64,000 nucleotides of DNA from Pararobbsia alpina_A (GTDB lineage: Bacteria > Pseudomonadota > Gammaproteobacteria > Burkholderiales > Burkholderiaceae): the NCBI RefSeq assembly GCF_965118125.1, contig NZ_OZ221287.1, forward strand, positions 1,178,001 through 1,242,000, given 5' to 3'. Position numbers and translations under genes: made by a program. Each line of letters starts with the position of its first letter. Positions within the stretch are counted from its first letter, which is position 1. The notes under the pieces are model-generated. The model had not been told where the DNA came from. It searched no databases and was given only the letters and a program-made list of their open reading frames with translations. Shown here piece by piece: positions 16,694 through 24,292 of the stretch.

Positions 16694-16948
16694 TCAAGCC
16701 CCCAGCTTGCCGCCCATCTTTTCGCACGTGCCCTTCGGTACGTTCTTGAAATCGCTCTTGTCGTTGTCGACCTTCGACTGGCCGGCACAACCGTGCACGC
16801 CCGTCTTGCTCGCGCAGTCGTTCTGGCCGGCCTTGGCGATGCCAAAGCATGCTTCCGTATCCGCTGCTTGAGCCACGCCCATGCCGGCGACGGAAATTCC
16901 AGCGAGTGCAGCAGCAACCAGAGCCTGACGGGTGAGTTTCGAATTCAT
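16694..16948 (-). CDS. bufA: BufA precursor peptide (DUF2282), bufferin-type copper-binding RiPP
   Basis: Secreted 84-residue precursor. A classical signal peptide with cleavage after AQA (about residue 28) precedes a core with four cysteines: Cys34 (EAC), Cys45 (NDC), Cys54 (HGC) and Cys75 (GTC), the four-Cys pattern of DUF2282. In characterised relatives, cysteines are converted by BufB/BufC to thiooxazole-type rings and the exported peptide binds copper in the periplasm. ATG 16948 has GGAGA 7 nt upstream. It is first in the operon, and the 303-bp spacer upstream should hold the promoter. Rings, copper binding and induction by copper are inferred from the family, not seen. Confidence 0.92.
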   Translation of the reverse strand: MNSKLTRQALVAAALAGISVAGMGVAQAADTEACFGIAKAGQNDCASKTGVHGCAGQSKVDNDKSDFKNVPKGTCEKMGGKLGA

Positions 16949-17251
16949 CTTGCATCTCCTGGTGAATACGCGGCCGCAGGGCCGCATTGAGTTGGATGTC
17001 CTGCGCACAAACGGCTCAGGAGTCCGTGAGTCGACGATCGACATCGCTGACCCGCATTGTGCGCTTCAGTTTCAAAACTGTTGCGACGCGCGCGTGTCAG
17101 CTCCGTCGATATCCCAGATACGCGGGCTCGAGGCGAATGGATTCAGAGCGGACGGGAGAGGGAGAAAGACTGATCACAACCAGCCGCTCCCCCGGAAGCG
17201 ACCGGCTGCAATCATTTCGAAAGGAGGTTGGGGCTCAAGCCAAAGCCACCA
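16949..17251. promoter_or_regulatory. Promoter region of the buf operon and 3' end of the sigma-54 activator gene
   Basis: The 303-bp gap separates the end of the activator gene (stop at 17252) from bufA; both read leftward. An inverted repeat CAGCCG / CGGCTG (17181-17186, 17203-17208) with a partly complementary interior (GCTCC / GGAAGC) could end the activator transcript, but no T-run follows. The remaining 230 bp should carry the buf promoter; I see no clear CueR- or CopR-type operator. Confidence 0.4.
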
Positions 17252-18649
17252 TCAAACCTTGACCGCAGCCTCTCTATGCTGCGGCACGCTGTTGATTTCC
17301 GACTGAAGCCCGTTGGCCGCGATCAGCCGATAAAGCGTCGCGCGCGACACACCGAGTTCGGCGGCGGCATCCGTAAGGTTGTACGCGTTGCGTTTGAGCG
17401 CATCCGCAACGGCCGCACGTTCGGCCCGGCTACGAATCTCAGCCAGGGTCTCGATATGCGTTTCAAACCCCGCAGTCAGCCCGAGATCATCCGCTGTCAG
17501 CACGCGATCTTCGGCCATAACCACCGCGCGCCGCACGCGATTGATCAGCTCACGCACATTGCCGGGCCACGCGTAGTTCATCATCGCGACCGAAGCGTCA
17601 GCCGAAAACCCGCGAATCTTGCGGTGGCCATCCTGCTTGTACATGCGCAGCGCGTGATCGGCGAGCAGCTTGATGTCGCTGCCGCGGTCGCGCAACGGCG
17701 GTTCGGTCAGTCGCAACACGCAGAGCCGGTGATACAAGTCCGCCCGGAATTTCCCCTGCGTCACGCCGTCATCGAGATCGACGTGTGTCGCGGAGATCAC
17801 GCGCACATCGACCTTGATCGATTCATTGCCGCCGAGCCGCTCGATCGTGCCTTCCTGCAGGAAGCGCAAGAGCACAGCCTGGCATTCATGGGGCAAGTCG
17901 CCGATCTCGTCGAGAAACAACGTGCCGCCATGTGCGGATTCGATACGGCCGACCTTGCGTTGAAGCGCGCCGGTGAAGGCGCCTTTCTCATGACCGAACA
18001 ATTCGGCCTGCAGCAAGGAAGGGGGAATGGCCGCGCAATTGATCGCGACGAACGGCTGACCCACGCGCTTGGAGCGATCGTGCACGGCCCGCGCAGTGAG
18101 TTCCTTGCCGGTCCCCGATTCGCCCGCGATAAACACGGACGCATCGTTCGTCGCGCAACGATCGATGCGGCGATACAGCTGCTGCATCGCGTCACATTGA
18201 CCAATCATTGCGTGCCGTCCGAGCGATGCATCGGGCGTCACTGTCGCGCGTTTGAGACGCGACAGACCGTGCGCATGACCCAGCGCGAAGCTCAGGCGCT
18301 CCACAGGGCAGGGCTTGGTCACGAAGTCGAAGCAGTAGTCGAGGATGAAACGGCTCACCAGCTCATCGTCGATCTGACCCGACGAGATCATCGCGATCCA
18401 GACGGTTTCGGACCGCGTCATATGGGCCGCAAGCGCAGCGAGGTCCTGCGAGGTGCAGTCCTGCGACACTTCGACGAGCCCCACGCGAATGTCGCGGTCG
18501 GCCAGTGTCCGCTCGGCGGTCGCGGTCGTGCTCGCGTGCACGACGCGCCAGCCGGCTTCGGTCAAGCCTTCGGCCTGCCGCACATCCTTGTCGGCTGAAA
18601 CCCAGAGCACGGTTCGCACCGTGTCTTGCGTATTGTCGGTTTTGGTCAT
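17252..18649 (-). CDS. VpsR/NtrC-like sigma-54-dependent transcriptional activator
   Basis: Enhancer-binding protein of 465 residues. The N-terminal domain (about 10-130) looks like a receiver but lacks a clear phosphoacceptor Asp (GLVEVS at the usual place), as in VpsR-type proteins that sense c-di-GMP. The AAA+ domain has Walker A GESGTGKE (176-183), the sigma-54 contact loop GAFTGA (223-228) and Walker B GGTLFLDEIGDL (241-252). The C-terminal Fis-type helix-turn-helix is NLTDAAAELGVSRATLYRL. ATG 18649 (GGGG upstream) is preferred to GTG 18673. It is divergent from the Tad operon across a 1.1-kb region that contains a sigma-54 promoter, so it very probably drives flp. Burkholderia BerB is a likely relative. 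Confidence 0.9.
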   Translation of the reverse strand: MTKTDNTQDTVRTVLWVSADKDVRQAEGLTEAGWRVVHASTTATAERTLADRDIRVGLVEVSQDCTSQDLAALAAHMTRSETVWIAMISSGQIDDELVSRFILDYCFDFVTKPCPVERLSFALGHAHGLSRLKRATVTPDASLGRHAMIGQCDAMQQLYRRIDRCATNDASVFIAGESGTGKELTARAVHDRSKRVGQPFVAINCAAIPPSLLQAELFGHEKGAFTGALQRKVGRIESAHGGTLFLDEIGDLPHECQAVLLRFLQEGTIERLGGNESIKVDVRVISATHVDLDDGVTQGKFRADLYHRLCVLRLTEPPLRDRGSDIKLLADHALRMYKQDGHRKIRGFSADASVAMMNYAWPGNVRELINRVRRAVVMAEDRVLTADDLGLTAGFETHIETLAEIRSRAERAAVADALKRNAYNLTDAAAELGVSRATLYRLIAANGLQSEINSVPQHREAAVKV

Positions 18650-18986
18650 AAATACCCCGATCACTCCCGCCACCCGCGGCTCCTTGCAAGCCGCCGGGCA
18701 GCATCCAGCTGTGGCGTCAATAGTAGTGAGCCATGCAACGAGTCCACGCTTCCGAGGTGGGCCCTCGCGGCTCGCGCCTCTTCAATTGAGCGCTTGGATC
18801 TGTCTTCGGGGGAAAAAACACCGTACGCGCGAGGCACAACGTTGGCCTCATCGAGCTTCGCGTTTTAAACGCATTCGAGACATCGTCTTTTGTGAGCGGG
18901 TTATCACGTTTCACATGACGGTCTTCGGTTTCAGCGTTTGTTACGGTCCCTTTACAAACAAGGATTCAAAGAAATGCTTTGAACAT

Positions 18987-19037
18987 TGCACTCTCTACGG
19001 TGCATGTAAATGCACATTAATCAAAAGTGTAACTGGA
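18987..19037. promoter_or_regulatory. Dyad cluster, possible distal activator-binding site
   Basis: The segment contains TGCAC (18987-18991) facing GTGCA (19000-19004), then a perfect dyad GTGCAT-GTAA-ATGCAC (19000-19015), and the decamer GTGTAACTGG at 19028-19037, which recurs exactly at 19369-19378. It lies about 450 bp upstream of the sigma-54 promoter, a workable distance for an enhancer. Confidence 0.4.
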
Positions 19038-19361
19038 GACAAGCTTTTCAAATAAAACCTCGGGTAGCCCCTAGGTAATCGTTACTTTCCACACACAGCG
19101 TAAATATCAGACAAATGAATGCGCATCCCGCATCGCTGATCGGCATGCCACACGGGGCGACAGGCGATTTGAAGGGTTTGCGCCATTCTCACTTCTGCGA
19201 CACATCGGCCAATGTTCCAAAACGTCGCAGATCATTTTCCTATGAAGATTCGGAAATTTCGACCGTCAGCCATACGGCATGCGGCTTAGACGATATTTTG
19301 CATGGATTCTTGAAGGCGTTTTCATAGTTTTTTGTTGCGCGCGATGTCAAAAAATCGAGTC

Positions 19362-19385
19362 GTTACAGGTGTAACTGGGTGTAAC
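19362..19385. promoter_or_regulatory. Three TGTAAC half-sites upstream of the sigma-54 promoter
   Basis: A perfect palindrome GTTACAGGTGTAAC (19362-19375) is followed by a third half-site TGTAAC at 19380-19385, exactly 10 bp after the previous one, so all lie on one helix face. The site ends about 90 bp upstream of the -24 element, the usual position for enhancer-binding proteins. It is the best candidate binding site of the divergent activator. Confidence 0.5.
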
Positions 19386-19472
19386 GGCGATGCAACAGTG
19401 ATACCGCTTTGCACCATTCAAATCGGCGATCGAAAAAGTCAGCGCCTTGTCAGGCAAGGCTTTTGGCCCTCA

Positions 19473-19488
19473 TGGCATAGCCGTTGCA
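19473..19488 (+). promoter_or_regulatory. Sigma-54 (-24/-12) promoter for the flp-tad operon
   Basis: TGGCATAGCCGTTGCA matches the sigma-54 consensus (TGGCAC-N5-TTGCA) with one mismatch and the obligatory 12-bp spacing between GG (19474-19475) and GC (19486-19487). Transcription would begin near 19499, leaving a leader of about 290 nt before flp. The gene for a GAFTGA-bearing activator lies divergently upstream, which strongly supports function. Confidence 0.8.
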
Positions 19489-19786
19489 ATAGGTCGGTCA
19501 CAGCGAATTCGTTGCTGTCCGACCGAAACCCGGACGAACGGCAACAACCAGCTTCGTGATCGCGGTCGGGGCAAAACCAATGCGGTTACGGGGAGAGCGG
19601 CGGGGCCAAGTGCAGTACCAAAACAAAGTGGTGCGGATGTCCCAGGGCAAGGTCGGGCCATCCGCTTCCACAAGCCGGACTGCATGACAGCGTTGTCGAT
19701 CACCGCCGAAAGGCGGATCGCGTAGCAGGGTCACTCGGAGTGCCCTGACGCAAATAAAGACCAACCCATACCTTACGGGGCCAAGC

Positions 19787-19975
19787 ATGAAGACGACTAT
19801 TCAGCAGTTCCTCAAGCAAGAAGACGGTGTTGCGGCAATCGAATACGGCCTGCTCGCAGGGCTGCTTGCCTGCGCAATCATCACGGCCGTAGGGCTGGTC
19901 GGTACCGATCTGGCCGCGATGTTCAACGCGGTCGCGGGCCGGCTGGTGAGCGCCACGCCGGCTGCGGCGGCCTGA
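19787..19975 (+). CDS. flp: Flp type IVb pilin
   Basis: Major pilin of the Tad pilus, a 62-residue prepilin. A short charged leader ends at Gly14, and the mature protein begins VAAIEYGLLAGLL, with Glu at +5 (Glu19) and Tyr at +6 (Tyr20), the diagnostic Flp motif. One hydrophobic helix follows, then a short Ala-rich tail. The prepilin peptidase TadV downstream should cleave after Gly14. It is the first gene after the sigma-54 promoter and is followed by a strong hairpin, which fits high pilin expression relative to the assembly genes. Confidence 0.95.
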   Translation: MKTTIQQFLKQEDGVAAIEYGLLAGLLACAIITAVGLVGTDLAAMFNAVAGRLVSATPAAAA

Positions 19976-20026
19976 GCGAACGGCTCGCGAAACGATCGCG
20001 AATTGAGCTGAGCGCAGACCCGACCG

Positions 20027-20064
20027 CTTCCCTGCCTCCGCCCTCGGAAGCGGAGGCAGGGAAG
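20027..20064 (+). terminator. Perfect 15-bp hairpin between flp and tadV (attenuator or mRNA stabiliser)
   Basis: CTTCCCTGCCTCCGC (20027-20041) is exactly complementary to 20050-20064 across an 8-nt loop, giving a very stable stem 50 bp after the flp stop. No T-run follows, so complete termination is unlikely. A partial terminator or 3' stabiliser that raises pilin mRNA over the rest of the operon is the simplest reading. Confidence 0.7.
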
Positions 20065-20190
20065 TCGAGGGTCTCGCGCAAAGCCCATCACACGCGATTC
20101 GCTTCTTACGAACCAGGACGCAGGACTTACGACCCACGATCCGAACGCTGACAAAAACGCTGACTGAGCGCTGATCAAACGGAGTCACTC

Positions 20191-20745
20191 ATGAACGGCA
20201 TCCCTTTCCCTGTTGGCCCCTGCGTGCTCGTGGTGATCGCGTTGGCGTCGGTGTGGGATCTGCATGCGCGTCGCATCCCGAACTGGCTCGTCGTGGCCGG
20301 ACTTGCGATGGCGCTGCCCGTTCAGTGGTTCGTGCACGGTCCGCTTGAAGGTCTGGCGTTTGCGCTCGGCGGCTGTCTCGTCGGCGGTGCACTGATGTTG
20401 CCGGGCTACATGCTGCGGCTCCTGGGTGCGGGGGACGTGAAGCTGATGGGGGTGGTCGGGGCGCTTTGTGGGGCGCAGGGGGCATTTGAAATCGTGCTCG
20501 CAACCGCGGTGATCGGCGGGGTCTGGTCACTGGGCGTGATGGTGGCGAAGCGCGAAACACGCCGGGGGCTGCATGGCGCGGCATCGATTCTGATGACGCC
20601 GCACGCAGCAGAGCAGCACGCAGCAGAGCAGGACACACAACAACACAACGCACAACAGAAGGTCGCGGCCAATGCAGTGGGCACGCTGCCATACGGGGTT
20701 GCGATTGCGTTGGGCACGGTCTTCGTGCTCTTCGCAAACGCATAA
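20191..20745 (+). CDS. tadV: TadV/CpaA prepilin peptidase
   Basis: Inner-membrane aspartic protease that cleaves the Flp and TadE/F prepilins. The two catalytic aspartates are Asp23 (VWDLHARRIPN) and Asp82 in the GAGDVKL motif (79-85). Hydrophobic helices surround them. The 184-residue protein lacks the N-methylating domain of PilD, as is normal for TadV. Between the last helices lies an unusual Gln/Ala-rich insertion (about 138-157, with HAAEQ repeated) encoded by an exact 15-bp duplication and further CAA-rich copies. The site CGGAG precedes the ATG. The spacer after flp carries the hairpin described separately. Confidence 0.92.
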   Translation: MNGIPFPVGPCVLVVIALASVWDLHARRIPNWLVVAGLAMALPVQWFVHGPLEGLAFALGGCLVGGALMLPGYMLRLLGAGDVKLMGVVGALCGAQGAFEIVLATAVIGGVWSLGVMVAKRETRRGLHGAASILMTPHAAEQHAAEQDTQQHNAQQKVAANAVGTLPYGVAIALGTVFVLFANA

Positions 20746-20771
20746 ATCGATCGATCGAGCAGGGGACCAAG

Positions 20772-21617
20772 ATGAAAAACGCACGGGCCATATTCATGCT
20801 GTTGATTGCCACAGCCGCCGGGCTGGCCGCGGTGATGTTCGGCTCGCGCTGGATGATCTCGCAGGCCTCGAGCTCGACGACGAAGGTTGTCGTTGCATCG
20901 TCGGATATCAATCTCGGACAACGCGTCTCCCAGACTTATCTCAAGGTGGTCGACTGGCCGTCGAACAGCGTGCCGCCTGGGTCGTTCAACGAAGTGCAGA
21001 AAGTCGATGGCCGCGTGCTCAAGGAAACCCTCCTTACCGGTGAGCCGGTCGTCGAAGCCAAGCTCTCGCCGATCGGCACGCTCGGCGGCTTGTCCGCGGT
21101 GATCGGCGAAGGCAAGCGTGCGATCACGGTGCGTGTGAACGACGTGATCGGTGTTGCGGGCTTCGCGCTGCCCGGCAACTACGTCGACATCATCGTCAAC
21201 ACGCAGAAAGATGCCGCGCAGGTCGCGCAACGCGACAAGGACCAGAACATTTCAAAGATCGTGCTCGAGAAGATCCTCGTGCTCGCCGTCGCCCAGGAAG
21301 TCGGCCGCGATGAAACGAAGCCGAAGGTGGTCGACGCGGTCACGCTCGAAGTCACGCCCGACCAGGCCGAGAAAATCGACTTGGCACGCAGCATCGGCAC
21401 GCTCTCGCTCGTCTTGCGCAATCAGGTCGATCCGCAAGCGACGGCCACGGCCGGTGCGACAAAAGACACCTTGCTCAAGCTGCCTGTTGCACCGGCACCG
21501 GTCGCTGCGATCCCGGCACCGAAGGTCGTCAAGGTCGTGCAACACGTCGCGGCCCGCGCACCGTCGAACTGCATCGATGTGATCAACGGCCCGGATACGA
21601 AGAAAGAGTGCTTCTAA
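20772..21617 (+). CDS. rcpC: Flp pilus assembly protein RcpC/CpaB
   Basis: Periplasmic protein of 281 residues anchored by an N-terminal helix (about 5-30). The SAF-like domain begins KVVVASSDINLGQRVS (about 38-53), followed by the RcpC/CpaB domain with AITVRVNDVIGVAGFALPGNYVDI (about 117-140). CpaB is thought to act with the secretin in pilus assembly or outer-membrane passage. The C-terminal part after about 235 is Ala/Pro-rich and ends with a Cys-containing tail. It starts 26 bp after tadV. Confidence 0.9.
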   Translation: MKNARAIFMLLIATAAGLAAVMFGSRWMISQASSSTTKVVVASSDINLGQRVSQTYLKVVDWPSNSVPPGSFNEVQKVDGRVLKETLLTGEPVVEAKLSPIGTLGGLSAVIGEGKRAITVRVNDVIGVAGFALPGNYVDIIVNTQKDAAQVAQRDKDQNISKIVLEKILVLAVAQEVGRDETKPKVVDAVTLEVTPDQAEKIDLARSIGTLSLVLRNQVDPQATATAGATKDTLLKLPVAPAPVAAIPAPKVVKVVQHVAARAPSNCIDVINGPDTKKECF

Positions 21618-21915
21618 GCGAAAGGGATCGTCGGGCGCACGGAACTGAAACACGACGTTGCCACGACGACGCAACCGCGAACCAAGACATCGCGGTACGC
21701 GTGAAGCGTGATGGGAAGAGGCACAGATACAGCGGCGCGCGCAGAGCGACGCCAACGTAGCAGCAAAGAGACATCGGCAGAGAGCTAGCAGCACCCATAA
21801 AGCAGCACAGACACAACGACCAACAGCAACAACGACCAATAGCACGGCGAAGCGCTAGAACGCCACCAACCTGCACGAGCGCATCGCCAGAGCAGCATCC
21901 ATACGGGGTGAAGAC
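21618..21915. other. 300-bp low-complexity spacer between rcpC and rcpA
   Basis: No gene is supported. The second half is strikingly rich in A, C and G with few T, dominated by AGC, CAA and ACC words. An ACAACGACCAA word recurs 16 bp apart at about 21805 and 21821. It resembles the other repeat-derived spacers of this operon, but I cannot define one clean unit length. Confidence 0.4.
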
Positions 21916-23859
21916 ATGAACGTCAGAACGAGCCAACGCGCGCCTTCGCGGCGTGAACGCAGTGCGGCAGCGCCGACCCGGACGCGCATTGCGCAAGCCG
22001 CGGCATGCGGCCTGATCGGCGTGCTGCTGTCGACGCTGTCGATTGCGAACGCTGAAGTGGTGGCAGCGGCAAACGCGAATGGCCAGCCGATGCCGATCCC
22101 CTCGGGTGCGACGTTCACGCTGGCCGCCAACGGCGGCGCGCATAACGGCAACGGCGCGGGCGCCCCGAACGCAGCACAGGCACCGGCAGCGGCCAAGGGC
22201 CCGAACTGCATCGGCGCAATCGCGGATCACCAGGCGGTCGACGTGCCGGTGGGCAAGTCGGCGCTCGTCAACGTGCCCGAGCCTGTCCGTGCACGCACGG
22301 TCGGCAATCCGATGATTCTTCAGGCGATGCTCGTCTCGCAGCAGACGCTGTATCTGCTCGGACTCGATGTCGGCACGACGAACATGATCGTGCAAGGTCG
22401 CAGCGGCTCGTGCAGCATCATCGACGTCAACGTCGGTGCTGACCCCGCCGGCCTGCAAAACGCGCTCAACGTGCTGATGCCCGAAGAAAAGGACATCCAT
22501 GTCCGCGCTGCGGCGGACAACCTCGTGTTGACGGGCTCGGTTGCCGACTCGGCCAAGCTTGAACGTGTCCTGCAACTCGCACGCGCCTTCGCGCAACGGC
22601 CGAACTCGCCGGTCGCGGCGGGCGGATCCAACGCACCGCAAGGCGTGACGTCGATGCAGGTGTCGTTCTCGCAGGTATCGTCAGGACCGTCGGGTGCGGT
22701 CAAGAACGAGCACCTGATCAATATGCTGCGCGTTGCGGCACCTCAGCAGGTCATGCTCGAGGTCAAGGTCGCGGAAGTCTCGAAGACGCTGATCGACCAG
22801 CTCGGCGTGCAAACGAACCTGCAGGGCTCGATCGGCTCGTGGAGCTTCGGGCTGCTGGCCGATTTCGTATCGGGCGGCATGGCCGCGATCGGCGCGTCCA
22901 AGGCGAACAACCGGCCCCTGTCCGTCAATATCGATGCGCAGAAGGGCGATCAGCTCGTCAAGATCCTCGCTGAACCGAACCTGATGGCGATCAGCGGCCA
23001 GGAAGCGAGCTTCCTGGCGGGCGGCAAGGTGTTTATCCCGGTGCCGCAAACGAATGTCGGCTCGGGTCAGACGATCATCCTGCAGGAAGAGACCTTTGGT
23101 GTCGGACTCACGTTCACGCCGACGGTGCTCGAAGGCGGCCGTATCAATCTCAAGGTCGCGCCGGAAGTCTCTGAACTGTCGCCGACCGGTGTTGCGGTGA
23201 CCACGGGCACGGTCGACGGTATGTCGATCCTGCCGTTGATCACCACGCGCCGTGCATCGACGACGATCCAGCTGTACGACGGTCAGAGCTTTGCGATTGG
23301 CGGGCTCATCAAGAACAACGTGACGGGCACGCTCAAGGCACTGCCCGGCGCAGGCGAACTGCCCGTGCTCGGCGCGCTGTTCCGCAGCAACAACTTCCAG
23401 TCGGACAAGACGGAACTCGTGTTCGTCGTGACACCGCGCATCGCGCGGCCGCTGCCGCCGAACTATCCGATGCCGACCGACAGCTTCGGCGACGTCAACG
23501 AAGCCAACGTGCTCGCCACGGGAAATATGGAAGGCACGAAGCGCGTTGTGCCGCCTGCCGGCATGCCTGCTGCACCTGCTGTACCGGCCGCGCCTACCGC
23601 GCCGGCGTCCTCCAACCAGCCTGCTTCCCCCAAAGCACCGGCCTCTCCGAACGCGTCCGCTTCCCCCGCGACGCAGGCGGCGGTCTCGGGTTCTGCGACA
23701 ACCCTGCCGCCGCCGCGGATCGTGCCGACGCCGGACGACATGCCGTCGACCTCGGAGTCTGTTCTGGGTCCGTCGACGGCCTTGCCGCCGCGCGTTGTCC
23801 CGATGCCGGGCGAGATGCAGTCGACCGCCACTCCGGTGCTCGCGTCGAATCAGAAGTGA
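21916..23859 (+). CDS. rcpA: Tad secretin RcpA/CpaC
   Basis: Outer-membrane secretin of 647 residues forming the channel for the Flp pilus. A long signal region (to about residue 46) is followed by an Asn/Ala/Gly-rich linker, the N-terminal secretin domain (VPVGKSALVNVPEPVRA, about 112-128), a BON domain (about 178-220), and the secretin core with VMLEVKVAEVSKTLIDQLG, GQEASFLAGG and the closing region GLTFTPTVLEGGRINLKV plus the C-terminal TELVFVVTPRI. After about residue 550 there is a Pro/Ala/Ser-rich tail with two near-repeats of an LPP-R-VP-P-M-ST motif, unusual for CpaC. A GGGGTG site lies 6 nt before the ATG. Confidence 0.93.
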   Translation: MNVRTSQRAPSRRERSAAAPTRTRIAQAAACGLIGVLLSTLSIANAEVVAAANANGQPMPIPSGATFTLAANGGAHNGNGAGAPNAAQAPAAAKGPNCIGAIADHQAVDVPVGKSALVNVPEPVRARTVGNPMILQAMLVSQQTLYLLGLDVGTTNMIVQGRSGSCSIIDVNVGADPAGLQNALNVLMPEEKDIHVRAAADNLVLTGSVADSAKLERVLQLARAFAQRPNSPVAAGGSNAPQGVTSMQVSFSQVSSGPSGAVKNEHLINMLRVAAPQQVMLEVKVAEVSKTLIDQLGVQTNLQGSIGSWSFGLLADFVSGGMAAIGASKANNRPLSVNIDAQKGDQLVKILAEPNLMAISGQEASFLAGGKVFIPVPQTNVGSGQTIILQEETFGVGLTFTPTVLEGGRINLKVAPEVSELSPTGVAVTTGTVDGMSILPLITTRRASTTIQLYDGQSFAIGGLIKNNVTGTLKALPGAGELPVLGALFRSNNFQSDKTELVFVVTPRIARPLPPNYPMPTDSFGDVNEANVLATGNMEGTKRVVPPAGMPAAPAVPAAPTAPASSNQPASPKAPASPNASASPATQAAVSGSATTLPPPRIVPTPDDMPSTSESVLGPSTALPPRVVPMPGEMQSTATPVLASNQK

Positions 23860-23956
23860 AACGAGCCTGATCCCAACCTGAAGCTGATACCTGCGTCGCG
23901 CGCCGCCGACGGTCGATCGCCGATTGTCGATGGCACGCGCACACAAGGAGACTGAG

Positions 23957-24259
23957 ATGAAAACGATCCGCGTACTGATTCGCTCGATGCTGTGTGTGAC
24001 GGGCCTGGCCACGCTGCTCTCGCTCGGTGGTTGCCTGACGTCAACGCCGCAATGGGATGCGAACTTCGGCAACGCCGTGACGGCGATGCGCACGATGCAG
24101 ACGGCGAACCCGGATGCGTCGATGAATGACAACCCGGTCGTGGGCCTCGACGGTGAAGCCGCGGGTTATGCGATCGAGAACTACGGCAAGTCCTTCGACG
24201 CGCCGCCGCCGCACGTGAACCTCTTCACGGTCGGAGTCGGTTCATCGGGATCGAATTGA
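23957..24259 (+). CDS. Small Tad-locus lipoprotein
   Basis: A 100-residue protein with a lipoprotein signal peptide ending LGGC (Cys26). The mature part contains FGNAVTAMRTMQTANP and DGEAAGYAIENYGKSF, a pattern I associate with the small lipoproteins found between secretin and TadZ genes in beta-proteobacterial tad loci. It occupies the place of CpaD/RcpB and may assist secretin assembly. The ATG at 23957 has AAGGAG 6 nt upstream. It is much shorter than alpha-proteobacterial CpaD, and no domain can be assigned with certainty. Confidence 0.75.
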   Translation: MKTIRVLIRSMLCVTGLATLLSLGGCLTSTPQWDANFGNAVTAMRTMQTANPDASMNDNPVVGLDGEAAGYAIENYGKSFDAPPPHVNLFTVGVGSSGSN

Positions 24260-24292
24260 GCGGATACGCGACGTAGCGATGCGGAGACCAAC

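Larger units (their letters stand above)
18650..19786. promoter_or_regulatory. 1.1-kb regulatory region upstream of the Tad pilus operon
   Basis: No protein gene is supported in this long gap. It is more AT-rich than its flanks between about 18880 and 19350 and holds several dyads and repeated half-sites, listed separately, followed by a sigma-54 promoter. The size and layout fit a control region in which upstream activator sites are brought to the promoter by looping. A non-coding RNA cannot be excluded, but I see no terminator that would delimit one. Confidence 0.6.

Noticed and set aside
17228..18598. Long plus-strand ORF (456 codons) opposite the sigma-54 activator
   Set aside because: The minus strand encodes an intact AAA+ activator with all motifs; the antisense frame has none.
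22681..24132. Long minus-strand ORF (483 codons) opposite rcpA
   Set aside because: Arg/His-rich antisense translation over a clear secretin gene; it is open only because of high GC3.
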